Assembly: GCA_964481175.1 (NCBI GenBank)
Contig: CAYZSZ010000003.1
Location: 1 to 62,140, forward strand
Length of the DNA: 62,140 nt
Direction: 5' to 3'
DNA from: JAGOVB01 sp964481175
Lineage (GTDB): Bacteria > Patescibacteriota > Minisyncoccia > Phycocordibacterales > PALSA-1337
Both the position numbers and the translations under genes were made by a program. Under the pieces are notes generated by a model that saw only the letters and a program-made list of their open reading frames with translations, made no database searches and was not told the origin of the DNA. Within the stretch, counting starts at the first letter, position 1, and each line of letters opens with the position of its first letter. Below are positions 27,890 through 36,892 of this stretch, piece after piece.

Positions 27890-28951
27890 ATGGACATTCG
27901 TAAAAACAGCATACTAAGTTTAGTTGTTGCCGCCCTTATTTTTGGAGGGTACAGTGTTGCTCACTCACAGACAATATTTACCGTAGTTGAGGGAGATGTT
28001 ACGACACCTCAAAACAATCCCCCTGTTGCAACTGGCGCAACTCTCTATGCCGATCAAACAAGTACTGCAATTACGCTCTCCGCTATCGATATCGATGGGA
28101 ACCCTCTCACATATACAATTAATTCTTCAGGATTAACACACGGAACTCTCACCGGTACCGCTTCTTCTTATGTTTACACCATAACAGCTTCAGATCGCAC
28201 AAATGATCTCACTGATTCGTTTACGTTTACTGCAAATGATGGAAAAGCGACAAGTAATGTCGCAACTGTGACCATAAATATACCAAAGGTTCCCACAAAT
28301 ATTGTCGATACTATCGTCGAGGCAGTTAAAAAAGTGCGCCGAAGAGGTGGCGGTGGAGGAGGTTCAAATAAGCCTACAACTCCAGTGGCCCCTGTGACAC
28401 CAGTTACTCCAGTCATACCGACAACGTCACTAAAAACTCTCACAGTCGGCTCAAAAGGCGAAGAGGTTCGACAGTTACAAAAGCTTTTGAATACAAGTGG
28501 ATTTAAGGTGGCCACAGTGGGAGCGGGTTCTCCGGGAAACGAAACCACAACTTTTGGCCCAGCAACTCGTGCAGCACTTATCCGATACCAGACTGCAAAA
28601 AAGATTCCAGCAACAGGTACATATATAGTAAGTGTTGCAAGTACCGTCACTACTCCGACGACACCTGTTGTCTCTACTCCAGTCACCCCTTCAGTTTCTA
28701 CTGCCGGGATAAAGTTTACACGAGACCTCAGAGTAGGTGCATCAGGTGCTGATGTAAAGAAATTGCAACAGATTCTAAATAGCAAAGGATTTACAATCGC
28801 AACAACCGGAGCAGGTTCTCCAGGAAATGAAGGAACATATTTTGGACCAAAGACCTCTGCTGCACTTCTCAAGTTCCAGAAAGCAAACAATCTTCCGGTG
28901 GTAGGGTGGGCAGGTCCAAAGACACGAGCATTTCTAAATACATTACAATGA
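27890..28951 (+). CDS. secreted protein with two peptidoglycan-binding domains
   Basis: A 353-residue secreted protein: signal peptide (1-26); cadherin-like domain (~45-140) related to those in the two larger neighbours; Arg/Gly linker RRRGGGGGGSNKP and Pro/Thr-rich stretch; and two PG_binding_1 domains (~185-245, GSKGEEVRQLQKLLNTSGF; ~275-350, GASGADVKKLQQILNSKGF), each with the GSPGNE...FGPxTxAALxxxQ signature. These bind peptidoglycan. It may serve as a wall anchor for the surface complex (inference). TATAAT lies 8 nt before the ATG. The stop TGA overlaps the next ATG (ATGA), giving tight coupling. Confidence 0.85.
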   Translation: MDIRKNSILSLVVAALIFGGYSVAHSQTIFTVVEGDVTTPQNNPPVATGATLYADQTSTAITLSAIDIDGNPLTYTINSSGLTHGTLTGTASSYVYTITASDRTNDLTDSFTFTANDGKATSNVATVTINIPKVPTNIVDTIVEAVKKVRRRGGGGGGSNKPTTPVAPVTPVTPVIPTTSLKTLTVGSKGEEVRQLQKLLNTSGFKVATVGAGSPGNETTTFGPATRAALIRYQTAKKIPATGTYIVSVASTVTTPTTPVVSTPVTPSVSTAGIKFTRDLRVGASGADVKKLQQILNSKGFTIATTGAGSPGNEGTYFGPKTSAALLKFQKANNLPVVGWAGPKTRAFLNTLQ

Positions 28952-31737
28952 AAAAAATAATCTTAACTTTAGTTTTGTTTGTTTTATTAACAAGTCAAAG
29001 CTTGGCTCAGACAACTGGAGCAAGTGCCACAACATTTTCTCCAGCATATACGACCCCCAAAGACCTTTTTCAGCATATGCAAAATGAGGTAGACAGCAGG
29101 TTAAAAGATGTAACGGCAACCTATACATCCAAATCGCTCACCAACGGCCTTTCACAGACGATGACCACACTACAGTGGAATCCAAATGTTTGGACAAATA
29201 AAGGTACACCTATAGATTTTACAGGTCTCGTAATGTGGAGTGATTTTACTCCTCCAGCAAGTGGTGGTTACAATTCTAATTTCTGGAGAGGTGGGGCACT
29301 CATATCACCACAACATATTATATTTGCGAGCCACATTATGTTTGAGGTTGGAAAGAAGATTAGATTTTTTACTAAGTCAGGTGAAATGGTAGAGAGAACA
29401 CTTACAAACAGAATCGCTATCCCTCCATTTGGGCTTTTGGGTTCAGACATCACTGTCGGCGTACTCGATGCTCCAGTACCAAATACAATCACACATTATC
29501 CGATACTTTCAGCCGCACAGTGGAAGCAAGCTTTTAAAGACGAGATCCCTGATCCATATGAGGATCGACGTTTTACATTGCCCATCATATTCCTAGACCA
29601 AGAAAAGAAAGTCAGTGTGTCGATGACATACAAAAGAATTTTGTACGATGATTCAGCAAATTTTACTCATAGTGCAGCAACTAATACAGGCAAAAGAAAA
29701 GATTTCTATGAGACGCTGGTCGGAGGCGACTCAGGGAACCCGACGTTTGTACTTGTGGGAGGAAAGCCAGTTTTGATTTCTTCACATACGTCACCGGCTG
29801 GGGGACCAAATTACGCGTACTATTACGATCAGATAAATGATGCGATGGCGAAACTCGGTGGAGGATACAAACTCTCATCTATCGATCTTTCAGGTTTTAC
29901 TTCTGGAGCAACAAAGCCACGACCGACAGGAGCATTCGCTTCAAATTTTACACTTACTCCAGATAAAACAATTTACCGAGTCGGAGATTTGATAAAGATC
30001 AAAGCAAGCTTTGCGGTGAGTCCGGAGTGGGTTACGTGGCTAAAAGATAGAAACCAGACACAGGGTGAAGTAACTTTTATTTTAAAAGATAATGTCAACA
30101 AGACACTTATTAGCAAGAAATATGCGTTCAATATTGCGCAAGCAAATACCGTCATTGATTTTGAATGGAAAACAGAAACCAGCTCACCTGAATTAAATGG
30201 AAAGAAGTTCGCAGTGGATGCGTTTGTCACAGCAGATACTATATACGAAAATACGAGTCTAAAAGATCTCAGTTTTGAAAGAAATATAATTTCAGTTAAA
30301 AAATCTGGAGCAGGATCTGGGGTCGTTACGGGGGCATCAGTGGGTATAAATTGCGGAACCGATTGTAATCGACTGGCGCTCTTTGGAAATAAGGTAGCTT
30401 TGACAGCTGTTGCAGACAGTGGATCAAGATTTACCGGTTGGACAGGGGCATGTACTGGTATGGTGTGTGAAGCAACGATAAACGCTGAAAAAGTTGAGGT
30501 TACAGCAAATTTTGAAAAAACCACTACTCCAGTTACCCCAGCGCCCACTGCGCAGAATAGACGTCCGGTTGCAGTAGATGGAAACTATAAAGCTACAACT
30601 GATTCGGTAAATATAAATCTTTCAGCTACAGATGCAGACTATGATCCACTGACATTTACACCTAGCAAGCTCGTCTTGACCTACGGGGAACTTACAAAAC
30701 AAATTGAGGGTAAGTACGTATACACGGTCAAAAAACGTCCAGCAGTTGATGCTACGGAAACCTTTACATTTACTGTTTCTGATGGAAAGACCACAAGCAA
30801 AGATGATGGAGTAATCACGATTGCTGTACCAAAGTCAGCAGCAAATGTATCACCATCAGCAGATGACGACAATGACGGCGTGCCAAATGCTTCTGACCTC
30901 TGTAAAGGCACTCCAAAGACTTTGGAATCAAAGATAAACTCTGCTGGGTGTGTCCCTCCAAAGATAACTGTATTTGATTTGCGTCCAGTACTCAACAATA
31001 ATTTGCGGAACGTATCTAACTTTGAATTAGGAAAAACTGGTCTAGGAAAGATCAAGTTCAAAGATCCAGTAGATCTGTCACGCGATAATGGCCTTATTGA
31101 TATTGATTCAAATGTAACAATCTCTGACAAGACCGTTCACATTGAATCGAGCTCGATCCCAGAACTAAATAAACCAGCAACAATAACTTTGTACAATGTA
31201 ACCGAAACAAATCCTCGCATCCTGAGAGATGGAAAGGTTTGTGAACCACCACAGTGCGTAATCGAGTCATTCTCAAACGGTACGCTAGTGTTTACAGTGA
31301 GTGGCTTTTCAACATATACAGTAGATGAAACTCCAACTACATCAGAACCAGCTCCAAAACCAAAGAAGAAAGAAACTCCTAGTGCAAAGAGTGATGCGCC
31401 GGCAAAAAATGATGATGCTGAACTTATCAAAGTTCTTACAGCACAACTAAATGCATTGATTGCTGAACTCAATCGTCTGACGGGTGGAGGATCGAACGCG
31501 TCATTTACAGCAGACTTGAGTATCGGTGTCAGCCATCCTGATGTATTGAAATTGCAAAAGCTTTTGAATTCAAAAGGATTTGTTATCACGACTTCGGGGC
31601 CGGGATCATTGGGAAATGAAACTACATTCTATGGGGCAAGAACAGCAGCAGCAGTTAAGAAATTCCAAATGAGCAAAGGCATAACACCGACTGGCAATGT
31701 CGGACCTCTCACACGAGCAGCTCTAAATGCGATATAA
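28948..31737 (+). CDS. modular wall-bound trypsin-like surface protein
   Basis: A 929-residue secreted protein: signal peptide (1-21); trypsin-like domain (~30-320) with His129 (IIFASHI), Asp167 (GSDITVG) and Ser262 (GGDSGNP), homologous to the domain in the 2447-residue protein; Ig-like module (~330-440); InlB-type beta repeat (~450-525, RFTGWTGACTG) ; cadherin-like domain (~535-630); thrombospondin type 3 repeat (DDDNDGVPNASDLC); the shared C-terminal domain (~672-788) reading on past TVSGF into STYTVDE; Lys/Pro-rich linker; PG_binding_1 domain (~852-929). This one is therefore both a candidate protease and wall-attached. The start ATG 28948 overlaps the preceding stop; the longer frame from 28906 lies inside the previous gene. 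Confidence 0.85.
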   Translation: MKKIILTLVLFVLLTSQSLAQTTGASATTFSPAYTTPKDLFQHMQNEVDSRLKDVTATYTSKSLTNGLSQTMTTLQWNPNVWTNKGTPIDFTGLVMWSDFTPPASGGYNSNFWRGGALISPQHIIFASHIMFEVGKKIRFFTKSGEMVERTLTNRIAIPPFGLLGSDITVGVLDAPVPNTITHYPILSAAQWKQAFKDEIPDPYEDRRFTLPIIFLDQEKKVSVSMTYKRILYDDSANFTHSAATNTGKRKDFYETLVGGDSGNPTFVLVGGKPVLISSHTSPAGGPNYAYYYDQINDAMAKLGGGYKLSSIDLSGFTSGATKPRPTGAFASNFTLTPDKTIYRVGDLIKIKASFAVSPEWVTWLKDRNQTQGEVTFILKDNVNKTLISKKYAFNIAQANTVIDFEWKTETSSPELNGKKFAVDAFVTADTIYENTSLKDLSFERNIISVKKSGAGSGVVTGASVGINCGTDCNRLALFGNKVALTAVADSGSRFTGWTGACTGMVCEATINAEKVEVTANFEKTTTPVTPAPTAQNRRPVAVDGNYKATTDSVNINLSATDADYDPLTFTPSKLVLTYGELTKQIEGKYVYTVKKRPAVDATETFTFTVSDGKTTSKDDGVITIAVPKSAANVSPSADDDNDGVPNASDLCKGTPKTLESKINSAGCVPPKITVFDLRPVLNNNLRNVSNFELGKTGLGKIKFKDPVDLSRDNGLIDIDSNVTISDKTVHIESSSIPELNKPATITLYNVTETNPRILRDGKVCEPPQCVIESFSNGTLVFTVSGFSTYTVDETPTTSEPAPKPKKKETPSAKSDAPAKNDDAELIKVLTAQLNALIAELNRLTGGGSNASFTADLSIGVSHPDVLKLQKLLNSKGFVITTSGPGSLGNETTFYGARTAAAVKKFQMSKGITPTGNVGPLTRAALNAI

Positions 31738-31744
31738 TATGGAT

Positions 31745-32302
31745 ATGAAAAATAAAACATGGATTATTGTAGGTGTTGTCGTAATCGTCCTTGCTCTTTG
31801 GGTGGGAGGTACGTACAACTCATTGGTAACTAGCAACGAAGCAATTACAACACAGTGGGCGCAGGTGGAGACTTCATATCAACGACGCTTTGATTTGATC
31901 CCAAACCTCGTCGAATCAGTAAAAGGTGCGATGGCTCAAGAAAAAGCAATCTTTACCGCACTTGCTGAAGCACGAAGCAAATATTCAGGCGCAACTAGTC
32001 CAGATCAAAAAGCAGCCGCAGCATCTCAGGTCGAGTCTGCGCTTTCTAGACTGTTGGTAGTCGTTGAAAATTATCCTCAATTGAAATCAGTAGAAGTAGT
32101 GCAGGGACTCATCGCAGAGCTTTCAGGTACCGAAAACCGAGTAAGTATCGAGCGAAACAGATACAACGAAAAAGTCCAGGAATACAATGTCAGAACAAAG
32201 AGATTTCCTGGCTCAGTCGTCGCTTCAATCTTTGGATTTGGAGAACGATCATATTTCAAAGCAGATGCAGCTGCAGCAACAGCACCTCAGGTCAAATTCT
32301 AA
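31745..32302 (+). CDS. lemA: LemA family protein
   Basis: A 185-residue membrane-anchored protein with an N-terminal hydrophobic helix followed by the LemA coiled-coil helical bundle. The signature SNEAITTQWAQVETSYQRR, then DLIPNLVESVKGAMAQEK and TENRVSIERNRYNEKVQEYN are typical. The function of LemA is unclear; it often sits beside a TPM-domain protein, as here. Start: two in-frame ATGs (31739, 31745); the TATAAT at 31733-31738 leaves 6 nt before 31745, which fits the leaderless spacing, so I prefer 31745. Confidence 0.93.
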   Translation: MKNKTWIIVGVVVIVLALWVGGTYNSLVTSNEAITTQWAQVETSYQRRFDLIPNLVESVKGAMAQEKAIFTALAEARSKYSGATSPDQKAAAASQVESALSRLLVVVENYPQLKSVEVVQGLIAELSGTENRVSIERNRYNEKVQEYNVRTKRFPGSVVASIFGFGERSYFKADAAAATAPQVKF

Positions 32303-32305
32303 TAT

Positions 32306-33139
32306 ATGAAAAAGCTTATAACCATCTTACTGCTCTTACCGGTGATGGTTTTTGCTTATCAAAAACCACAAGGCTTTGTAAGCGACTTCGCTGGAGCCCT
32401 CACTGCAGATCAAAAAAGCACTCTTGAGCAGAAACTAAGCACATTTAAGCAAACAACTTCAAATGAGTTTGCTGTAGTTGTGGTGCCATCGCTTGATGGC
32501 GACTATATAGAGCACTATGCAGCTAAATTGTTTGAAGAGTGGGGTATTGGAAATAAAGATAAAGATAACGGGCTTCTTCTTCTCATCGCTATCCAAGATA
32601 GAAAATTGAGAGTCGAAGTAGGATATGGTCTAGAGCCGTATATTTCAGATTCTGAGGCTGATAGCGTCATCAGGAATGTTATTACTCCAGAGTTTAAGAA
32701 AGGAGACTATTATGTGGGCATATCAAAAGGGGTAGATGCACTGATCGGGCTGACTGATAGCTCTTACACAGCACCGGCTTCGTCAACAAGTGCCGAGGAA
32801 GGAGATCCAGCTTTCTGGAGCCTCTTTATATTCTTTCTTATTCCTATCATATTGAGGGTACTTGCAACCACAAAGTCCTGGTGGCTTGGGGGTGTTTTGG
32901 GTGGTGTATTCGGTATTATATTTTCACTTTATTTTAATACTCTTGTAATTGGGGGCATTGTCACTATCATTCTAATCCTTTTTGGGCTATTGCTCGATTT
33001 TATTCTTTCAAAAGAAGCCACAAAGGGTGTGACATTCTGGAATGGCGGGGGTCGAGGTGGTGGAGGTAGCTCAGGTGGTGGTTTCGGCGGCTTTGGCGGA
33101 GGTTCGTCAGGTGGAGGAGGTTCAAGTGGTAGTTGGTAA
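32306..33139 (+). CDS. TPM-domain membrane protein (YgcG-like)
   Basis: A 277-residue protein: signal peptide (1-17), TPM domain (~22-155; GFVSDFAGALTADQKSTLE, FAVVVVPSLDG, GNKDKDNGLLLLIA, VEVGYGLEPYISD), two hydrophobic helices (~172-235), and a Gly/Ser-rich tail with repeated GGGSSGGG ending GSSGSW. TPM-domain proteins have been described as phosphatases or as photosystem II repair factors; the role in this lineage is unknown. It starts 3 nt after lemA, a recurrent pair. A terminator follows. Confidence 0.9.
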   Translation: MKKLITILLLLPVMVFAYQKPQGFVSDFAGALTADQKSTLEQKLSTFKQTTSNEFAVVVVPSLDGDYIEHYAAKLFEEWGIGNKDKDNGLLLLIAIQDRKLRVEVGYGLEPYISDSEADSVIRNVITPEFKKGDYYVGISKGVDALIGLTDSSYTAPASSTSAEEGDPAFWSLFIFFLIPIILRVLATTKSWWLGGVLGGVFGIIFSLYFNTLVIGGIVTIILILFGLLLDFILSKEATKGVTFWNGGGRGGGGSSGGGFGGFGGGSSGGGGSSGSW

Positions 33140-33150
33140 AATGGCAAAAT

Positions 33151-33175
33151 AAAAACCCCCGTTTGGGGGTTTTTA
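33151..33175. terminator. bidirectional terminator between TPM and DUF1761 genes
   Basis: AAAAACCCCC-GTTT-GGGGGTTTTT, perfect 10-bp stem with A and T runs, between two convergent genes; it can end both transcripts. Confidence 0.9.
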
Positions 33176-33184
33176 TTTATTTTA

Positions 33185-33592
33185 TTACCAAACTGAGAGA
33201 ATGACTGCTGAAACAATGAAGGTAACGAGGTAAGCACCGGCATTTATAGCTGCAAGCTTCCAAGGCTTCTTTTCCCAGACTATAGTCCCAGCCTCGACTG
33301 TTGCTACAAATCCGATCCAGAGTGCAATAGCTACAGCAACACCGTGTGTCCATGTAGTTGCATCAGCATAGAATAGAGCTCGTGCAAGGATAAAGTTTGT
33401 AATCAAGGTGAGTACAAACTGGCTAATAAACATTTTGATCATGCTTTTTGTGCTTGGCTGGGTTGTAAATAGATTACCCATGTATGATCTCCACTTTTTA
33501 CCCAAAACATAGTCAGAATACCAAGTTGTAACCACTAGCAAACTTGCTATTGTAGAAACCAGAAGTGCCCAAATACTTACGTTGCAGAACAT
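33185..33592 (-). CDS. DUF1761 family membrane protein
   Basis: A 135-residue protein with four hydrophobic helices. The pattern TTWYSDYVLGKKWRSYMG in the first half and ALWIGFVATVEAGTIVWE in the third helix match DUF1761, small membrane proteins without known function. A TAATAT box 6 nt before the ATG points to a leaderless message from a promoter divergent to the DUF192 gene. It ends next to the shared terminator. Confidence 0.78.
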   Translation of the reverse strand: MFCNVSIWALLVSTIASLLVVTTWYSDYVLGKKWRSYMGNLFTTQPSTKSMIKMFISQFVLTLITNFILARALFYADATTWTHGVAVAIALWIGFVATVEAGTIVWEKKPWKLAAINAGAYLVTFIVSAVILSVW

Positions 33593-33641
33593 AGTTTTAT
33601 ATTAGTGAATAAGGCGGTATACTATATGTACCGTAACCCTA

Positions 33642-34106
33642 ATGTACTCCAATTTTTATCAAAAAGGAAGTTCGACTGTTTTTTCACTCATTTTGCTTGC
33701 TTTGGTGGTGTGGGCTGGCTGGCTTTTCTTTTATAAAAATCGACCACCTCGAATCACTTTTGCATCAGGGGTCGTGCTAAACGTAACAGTCGCAAATACA
33801 CCGGAACTCCGTCAAAAGGGACTTTCTAAGCGTGAGATACTCCGTGACGATGAGGGCATGCTCTTTGTATTTGATACGATAGACCGACACAAAATGTGGA
33901 TGAAAGACATGTATTTCCCTCTAGACATCATATGGCTCGATGAAAATTTCAAGATAGTAGATATAAATAAAGGCGTATCAGTTTCTTCATATCCAAATAC
34001 ATTCCAGCCACAGACTGGAGCAGGCTTTGCTATCGAAGTAAATGCGGGATATACAGATAGAAATGAAGTAAAAGTGGGAGAAACAGTAAAATTTGAGAGG
34101 AAATAA
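33642..34106 (+). CDS. DUF192 family exported protein
   Basis: A 154-residue protein with an N-terminal hydrophobic anchor (residues 13-30) and a DUF192 domain: VANTPELRQKGLSKRE, DEGMLFVFDTIDRHKMWMKD, PLDIIWLDENFKIVDI, AGFAIEVNAGY. The domain is a small beta barrel found in many bacteria, function unknown. A TATACT at 33615-33620 is 21 nt before this ATG; the true start may be slightly different but the anchor is conserved. Confidence 0.85.
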   Translation: MYSNFYQKGSSTVFSLILLALVVWAGWLFFYKNRPPRITFASGVVLNVTVANTPELRQKGLSKREILRDDEGMLFVFDTIDRHKMWMKDMYFPLDIIWLDENFKIVDINKGVSVSSYPNTFQPQTGAGFAIEVNAGYTDRNEVKVGETVKFERK

Positions 34107-34160
34107 AGCTGTCAACGTTGTCGTGGTGGGAAATCTATTTTCCAGTAGTATTTTTTTGAG

Positions 34161-34169
34161 TTATCCACA
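34161..34169 (+). promoter_or_regulatory. DnaA box upstream of nrdA
   Basis: TTATCCACA, a perfect match to the high-affinity DnaA box, 69 nt before the nrdA start in a 132-nt gap. In E. coli the nrdAB promoter is controlled by DnaA boxes, so this may tie dNTP synthesis to initiation. The remainder of the gap (34107-34238) is AT-rich with a possible TAAAAT -10 at about 34192; no gene is seen. Confidence 0.55.
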
Positions 34170-34238
34170 GATTTTTTTGTACATCGAAGGTGTAAAATGA
34201 GGAGACCAAAAAATTATTAGCTAAGAAAAACCTTCAAA

Positions 34239-36866
34239 ATGAGTATCACAATTACTAGGTCAGATGGTTCTCGTGTACCGTTCAATGCCGACAGAATTAA
34301 CCGTTCGATAGAGCGTGCATGTGCTGGACTTACTGATCCTATTGCATTGGTGACTCAGATAGCTACTGAGACTCAACTCACTTTGTACGATGGTATCACC
34401 GAAGACGAGCTCGACTACGCGACAATCAATGCCGCTATCCAAAATATCAAAGAAGACACAGAATATGACAAAGTCGCTACTCGACTTTTGCTCAAAACTG
34501 TATACCGAAAGGTGCTCGGTAACTATAACAAGGAGGATATTGCTGATCTAAAGAAAAAACATCGAGATGGCTTTATTACATACATAAAAAAGGGTGTTGC
34601 AGACAACAAATTGCACCCGGATATGGAGGCAAAGTTCAAGCTTGGTGATTTGGCAGACTGCCTTAGTATCGAAAGAGATGATCTATTTAAATACGCAGGA
34701 CTCGACGGTCTTCTCAATCGTTATGGACTAAAGAACGACGATCAGAGCCCACGAGAAACACCTCAGTATTTCTTTATGCGTATCGCTATGGGTATGTCAT
34801 ACAACGAAAAGAACCCTACCGAATACGCTAAAAAGTTCTATCACAAGCTTTCACGACACGAATATTTGGCTGGAGGATCTGCAAACGTAGGAGCGGGTAC
34901 TACTCATCCTGCACTATCAAACTGTTACCTCATGGAAGTACACGACAGCATGGAGCACATTTCACAGTCAGTTTCAGACGTGATGATGCTTTCAAAAGGC
35001 TCAGGAGGACTCGGAGTGAGTATGACCAAGCTGCGCGCTTCAGGATCACCTCTAAAGTCAAATAACGGTACTTCTACCGGCCCTGGCCCCTTTGCAAAGA
35101 TCATGGACACAGCTATCCGAGCGATTCAGCGAGGAGGCAAGAAAAAGGGAGCTCTCTGTTTCTATATGGAGACATGGCACTTGGATTTCCTCGAGTTTCT
35201 AGAGTGGAAACAGCCAACAGGAGATGACTACCTACGTATGCGAACTGCAAACACTGCTGCTTACATCTCAGACGAGTTTATGAAGCGTGCAGAGAAAAAC
35301 GAAGACTGGTACATGTTCGACCCAGCAGAGACAGCAGACCTCGGTGAGCTCTACGGAAATGCTTTCAGCAAGCGATACGCAGAGTATATTGTCATGGCAA
35401 ACGAAGGCAAGTTGAGAACTTTCAAAAAGATCGGGGCTCGTGATCTATATCGAAAGATGACTGTGTCATTGCAGACTACTTCACACCCTTGGATGGTCTG
35501 GAAAGACTCTATAAACGGCCGAGCACTCAACAACAATACAGGTACTATCCACATGTCGAACTTGTGTACAGAGATCACTCTTCCGCAAGACAAGGACAAT
35601 GTAGCCGTCTGTAACCTTGCTTCTATAAACCTTGCTGCTCACGTAAGCAACAAAGAAGTAAATTGGGCAAAACTAGAAGAAACAGTACGTACAGCTGTAC
35701 GATTCCTTGATAACCTTGTCGATATAAACGTACTTCCTATTCCGCAGGCAACAAAATCAGATCAAGAGAACCGAGCCATGGGTCTTGGGGTGATGGGATT
35801 TGCAGATGTTATCGAGCAACTTGGTATGCCATACGACAGCGAACACGCATGGAATTTTGCTGACCGCATATTCGAGTTTGTGAGCTATATGGCGATCGAT
35901 GAAAGTGCCAACCTTGCAAAAGAGCGAGGTTCATACAAACATTTTGCAGGTTCAGAATGGTCAAAAGGAAAGGTACCTGTCGATTCTATCGCTACACTCG
36001 AGGCGCAGCGCGGTATGACACTTTCGATTCCAAAAGAAAGCCGACACAAGGGACTCAACTGGGAGATTTTGAGAAATAAAGTAAAGCAGGGTATGCGAAA
36101 CTCTACACTCATGGCAGTTGCTCCAAACGCAAATATCGGACTCGTTGCTGGAACTACCCCAGGTATCGACGCTCGATTTGCACAAGTATTTTCACGAAAC
36201 AAAATCTCTGGAAAATACATGGATATCAACCATAACCTCGTAAAAGATCTAAAGAACATGGGGCTCTGGGAGAGAGTGCGTGATGAGATTATCGAGAAGC
36301 AGGGGGATATCTCTGATATTGCAGAGATTCCGCAGCACACAAAAGATTTGTATAAAACAGCATTTACAACCTCAGCACATGCGATCATCGAGGTTGCAGC
36401 ACGTGCACAAAAGTGGGTAGATCAAGCACTCTCACGAAATATGTATTTGGAGACTCGAGATATCGAAGAAACCATGAAGATTTATCAAGATGCATGGAAA
36501 AAAGGTCTCAAGTCTACTTATTACTTGCACATGAAGCCACGACACACTGCAGAGCAGAGTACTGTCAAGGTTAACAAATCAGAAAAGCTTGGTAAAATTG
36601 GCTTCGCAGCAGTGGCGACAAAGATTGCTCCAAAGGTGGAGGAATTAGTTCTTCAGAAAGAGGCAATACCGACGCCGATGCCGACCGTCGTATCACCAGT
36701 AACCGTTGCAGTGGACAACTTCGTTAAGGTTCCAGCTGCAAATGCTCCGATGCGTGACCGAATCGATAACGAGCAAGAAGAAGTAGCAGTTGTTACAGTA
36801 AAAAACAAACCAAACGTGTGTCCAGTAGACCCGGCAGAACGTGCTTTGTGTGATTCGTGCGCCTAA
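34239..36866 (+). CDS. nrdA: class I ribonucleotide reductase, alpha subunit
   Basis: Reduces ribonucleoside diphosphates to deoxy forms. 875 residues: N-terminal ATP-cone (~1-90, ITRSDGSRVPFNADRINRSI), all-alpha and ten-stranded barrel domains, and a C-terminal redox tail. The catalytic residues are visible: Cys229 (LSNCYL) and Cys458 (AVCNLAS) as the reductive pair, Asn441/Cys443/Glu445 in NLCTE, with Cys443 as the thiyl radical site, and Tyr761-Tyr762 (STYYLH) on the radical path. The tail ends ERALCDSCA, the shuttling CxxC to be re-reduced by a glutaredoxin (one lies at 44599). A Pro/Val-rich linker precedes it. nrdB follows after 26 nt. Confidence 0.97.
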   Translation: MSITITRSDGSRVPFNADRINRSIERACAGLTDPIALVTQIATETQLTLYDGITEDELDYATINAAIQNIKEDTEYDKVATRLLLKTVYRKVLGNYNKEDIADLKKKHRDGFITYIKKGVADNKLHPDMEAKFKLGDLADCLSIERDDLFKYAGLDGLLNRYGLKNDDQSPRETPQYFFMRIAMGMSYNEKNPTEYAKKFYHKLSRHEYLAGGSANVGAGTTHPALSNCYLMEVHDSMEHISQSVSDVMMLSKGSGGLGVSMTKLRASGSPLKSNNGTSTGPGPFAKIMDTAIRAIQRGGKKKGALCFYMETWHLDFLEFLEWKQPTGDDYLRMRTANTAAYISDEFMKRAEKNEDWYMFDPAETADLGELYGNAFSKRYAEYIVMANEGKLRTFKKIGARDLYRKMTVSLQTTSHPWMVWKDSINGRALNNNTGTIHMSNLCTEITLPQDKDNVAVCNLASINLAAHVSNKEVNWAKLEETVRTAVRFLDNLVDINVLPIPQATKSDQENRAMGLGVMGFADVIEQLGMPYDSEHAWNFADRIFEFVSYMAIDESANLAKERGSYKHFAGSEWSKGKVPVDSIATLEAQRGMTLSIPKESRHKGLNWEILRNKVKQGMRNSTLMAVAPNANIGLVAGTTPGIDARFAQVFSRNKISGKYMDINHNLVKDLKNMGLWERVRDEIIEKQGDISDIAEIPQHTKDLYKTAFTTSAHAIIEVAARAQKWVDQALSRNMYLETRDIEETMKIYQDAWKKGLKSTYYLHMKPRHTAEQSTVKVNKSEKLGKIGFAAVATKIAPKVEELVLQKEAIPTPMPTVVSPVTVAVDNFVKVPAANAPMRDRIDNEQEEVAVVTVKNKPNVCPVDPAERALCDSCA

Positions 36867-36892
36867 TTACTCGTTTTTAACAATTAAATATT

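Noticed and set aside
28174..28890. Long antisense frame (238 codons, minus strand) over the 353-aa gene
   Set aside because: It is the shadow of repeated peptidoglycan-binding and low-complexity coding sequence on the plus strand; no start region or family features.
34161..34169. Replication origin at the DnaA box
   Set aside because: A single box in a short gap, with no box cluster, dnaA or dnaN gene; a promoter site is simpler.
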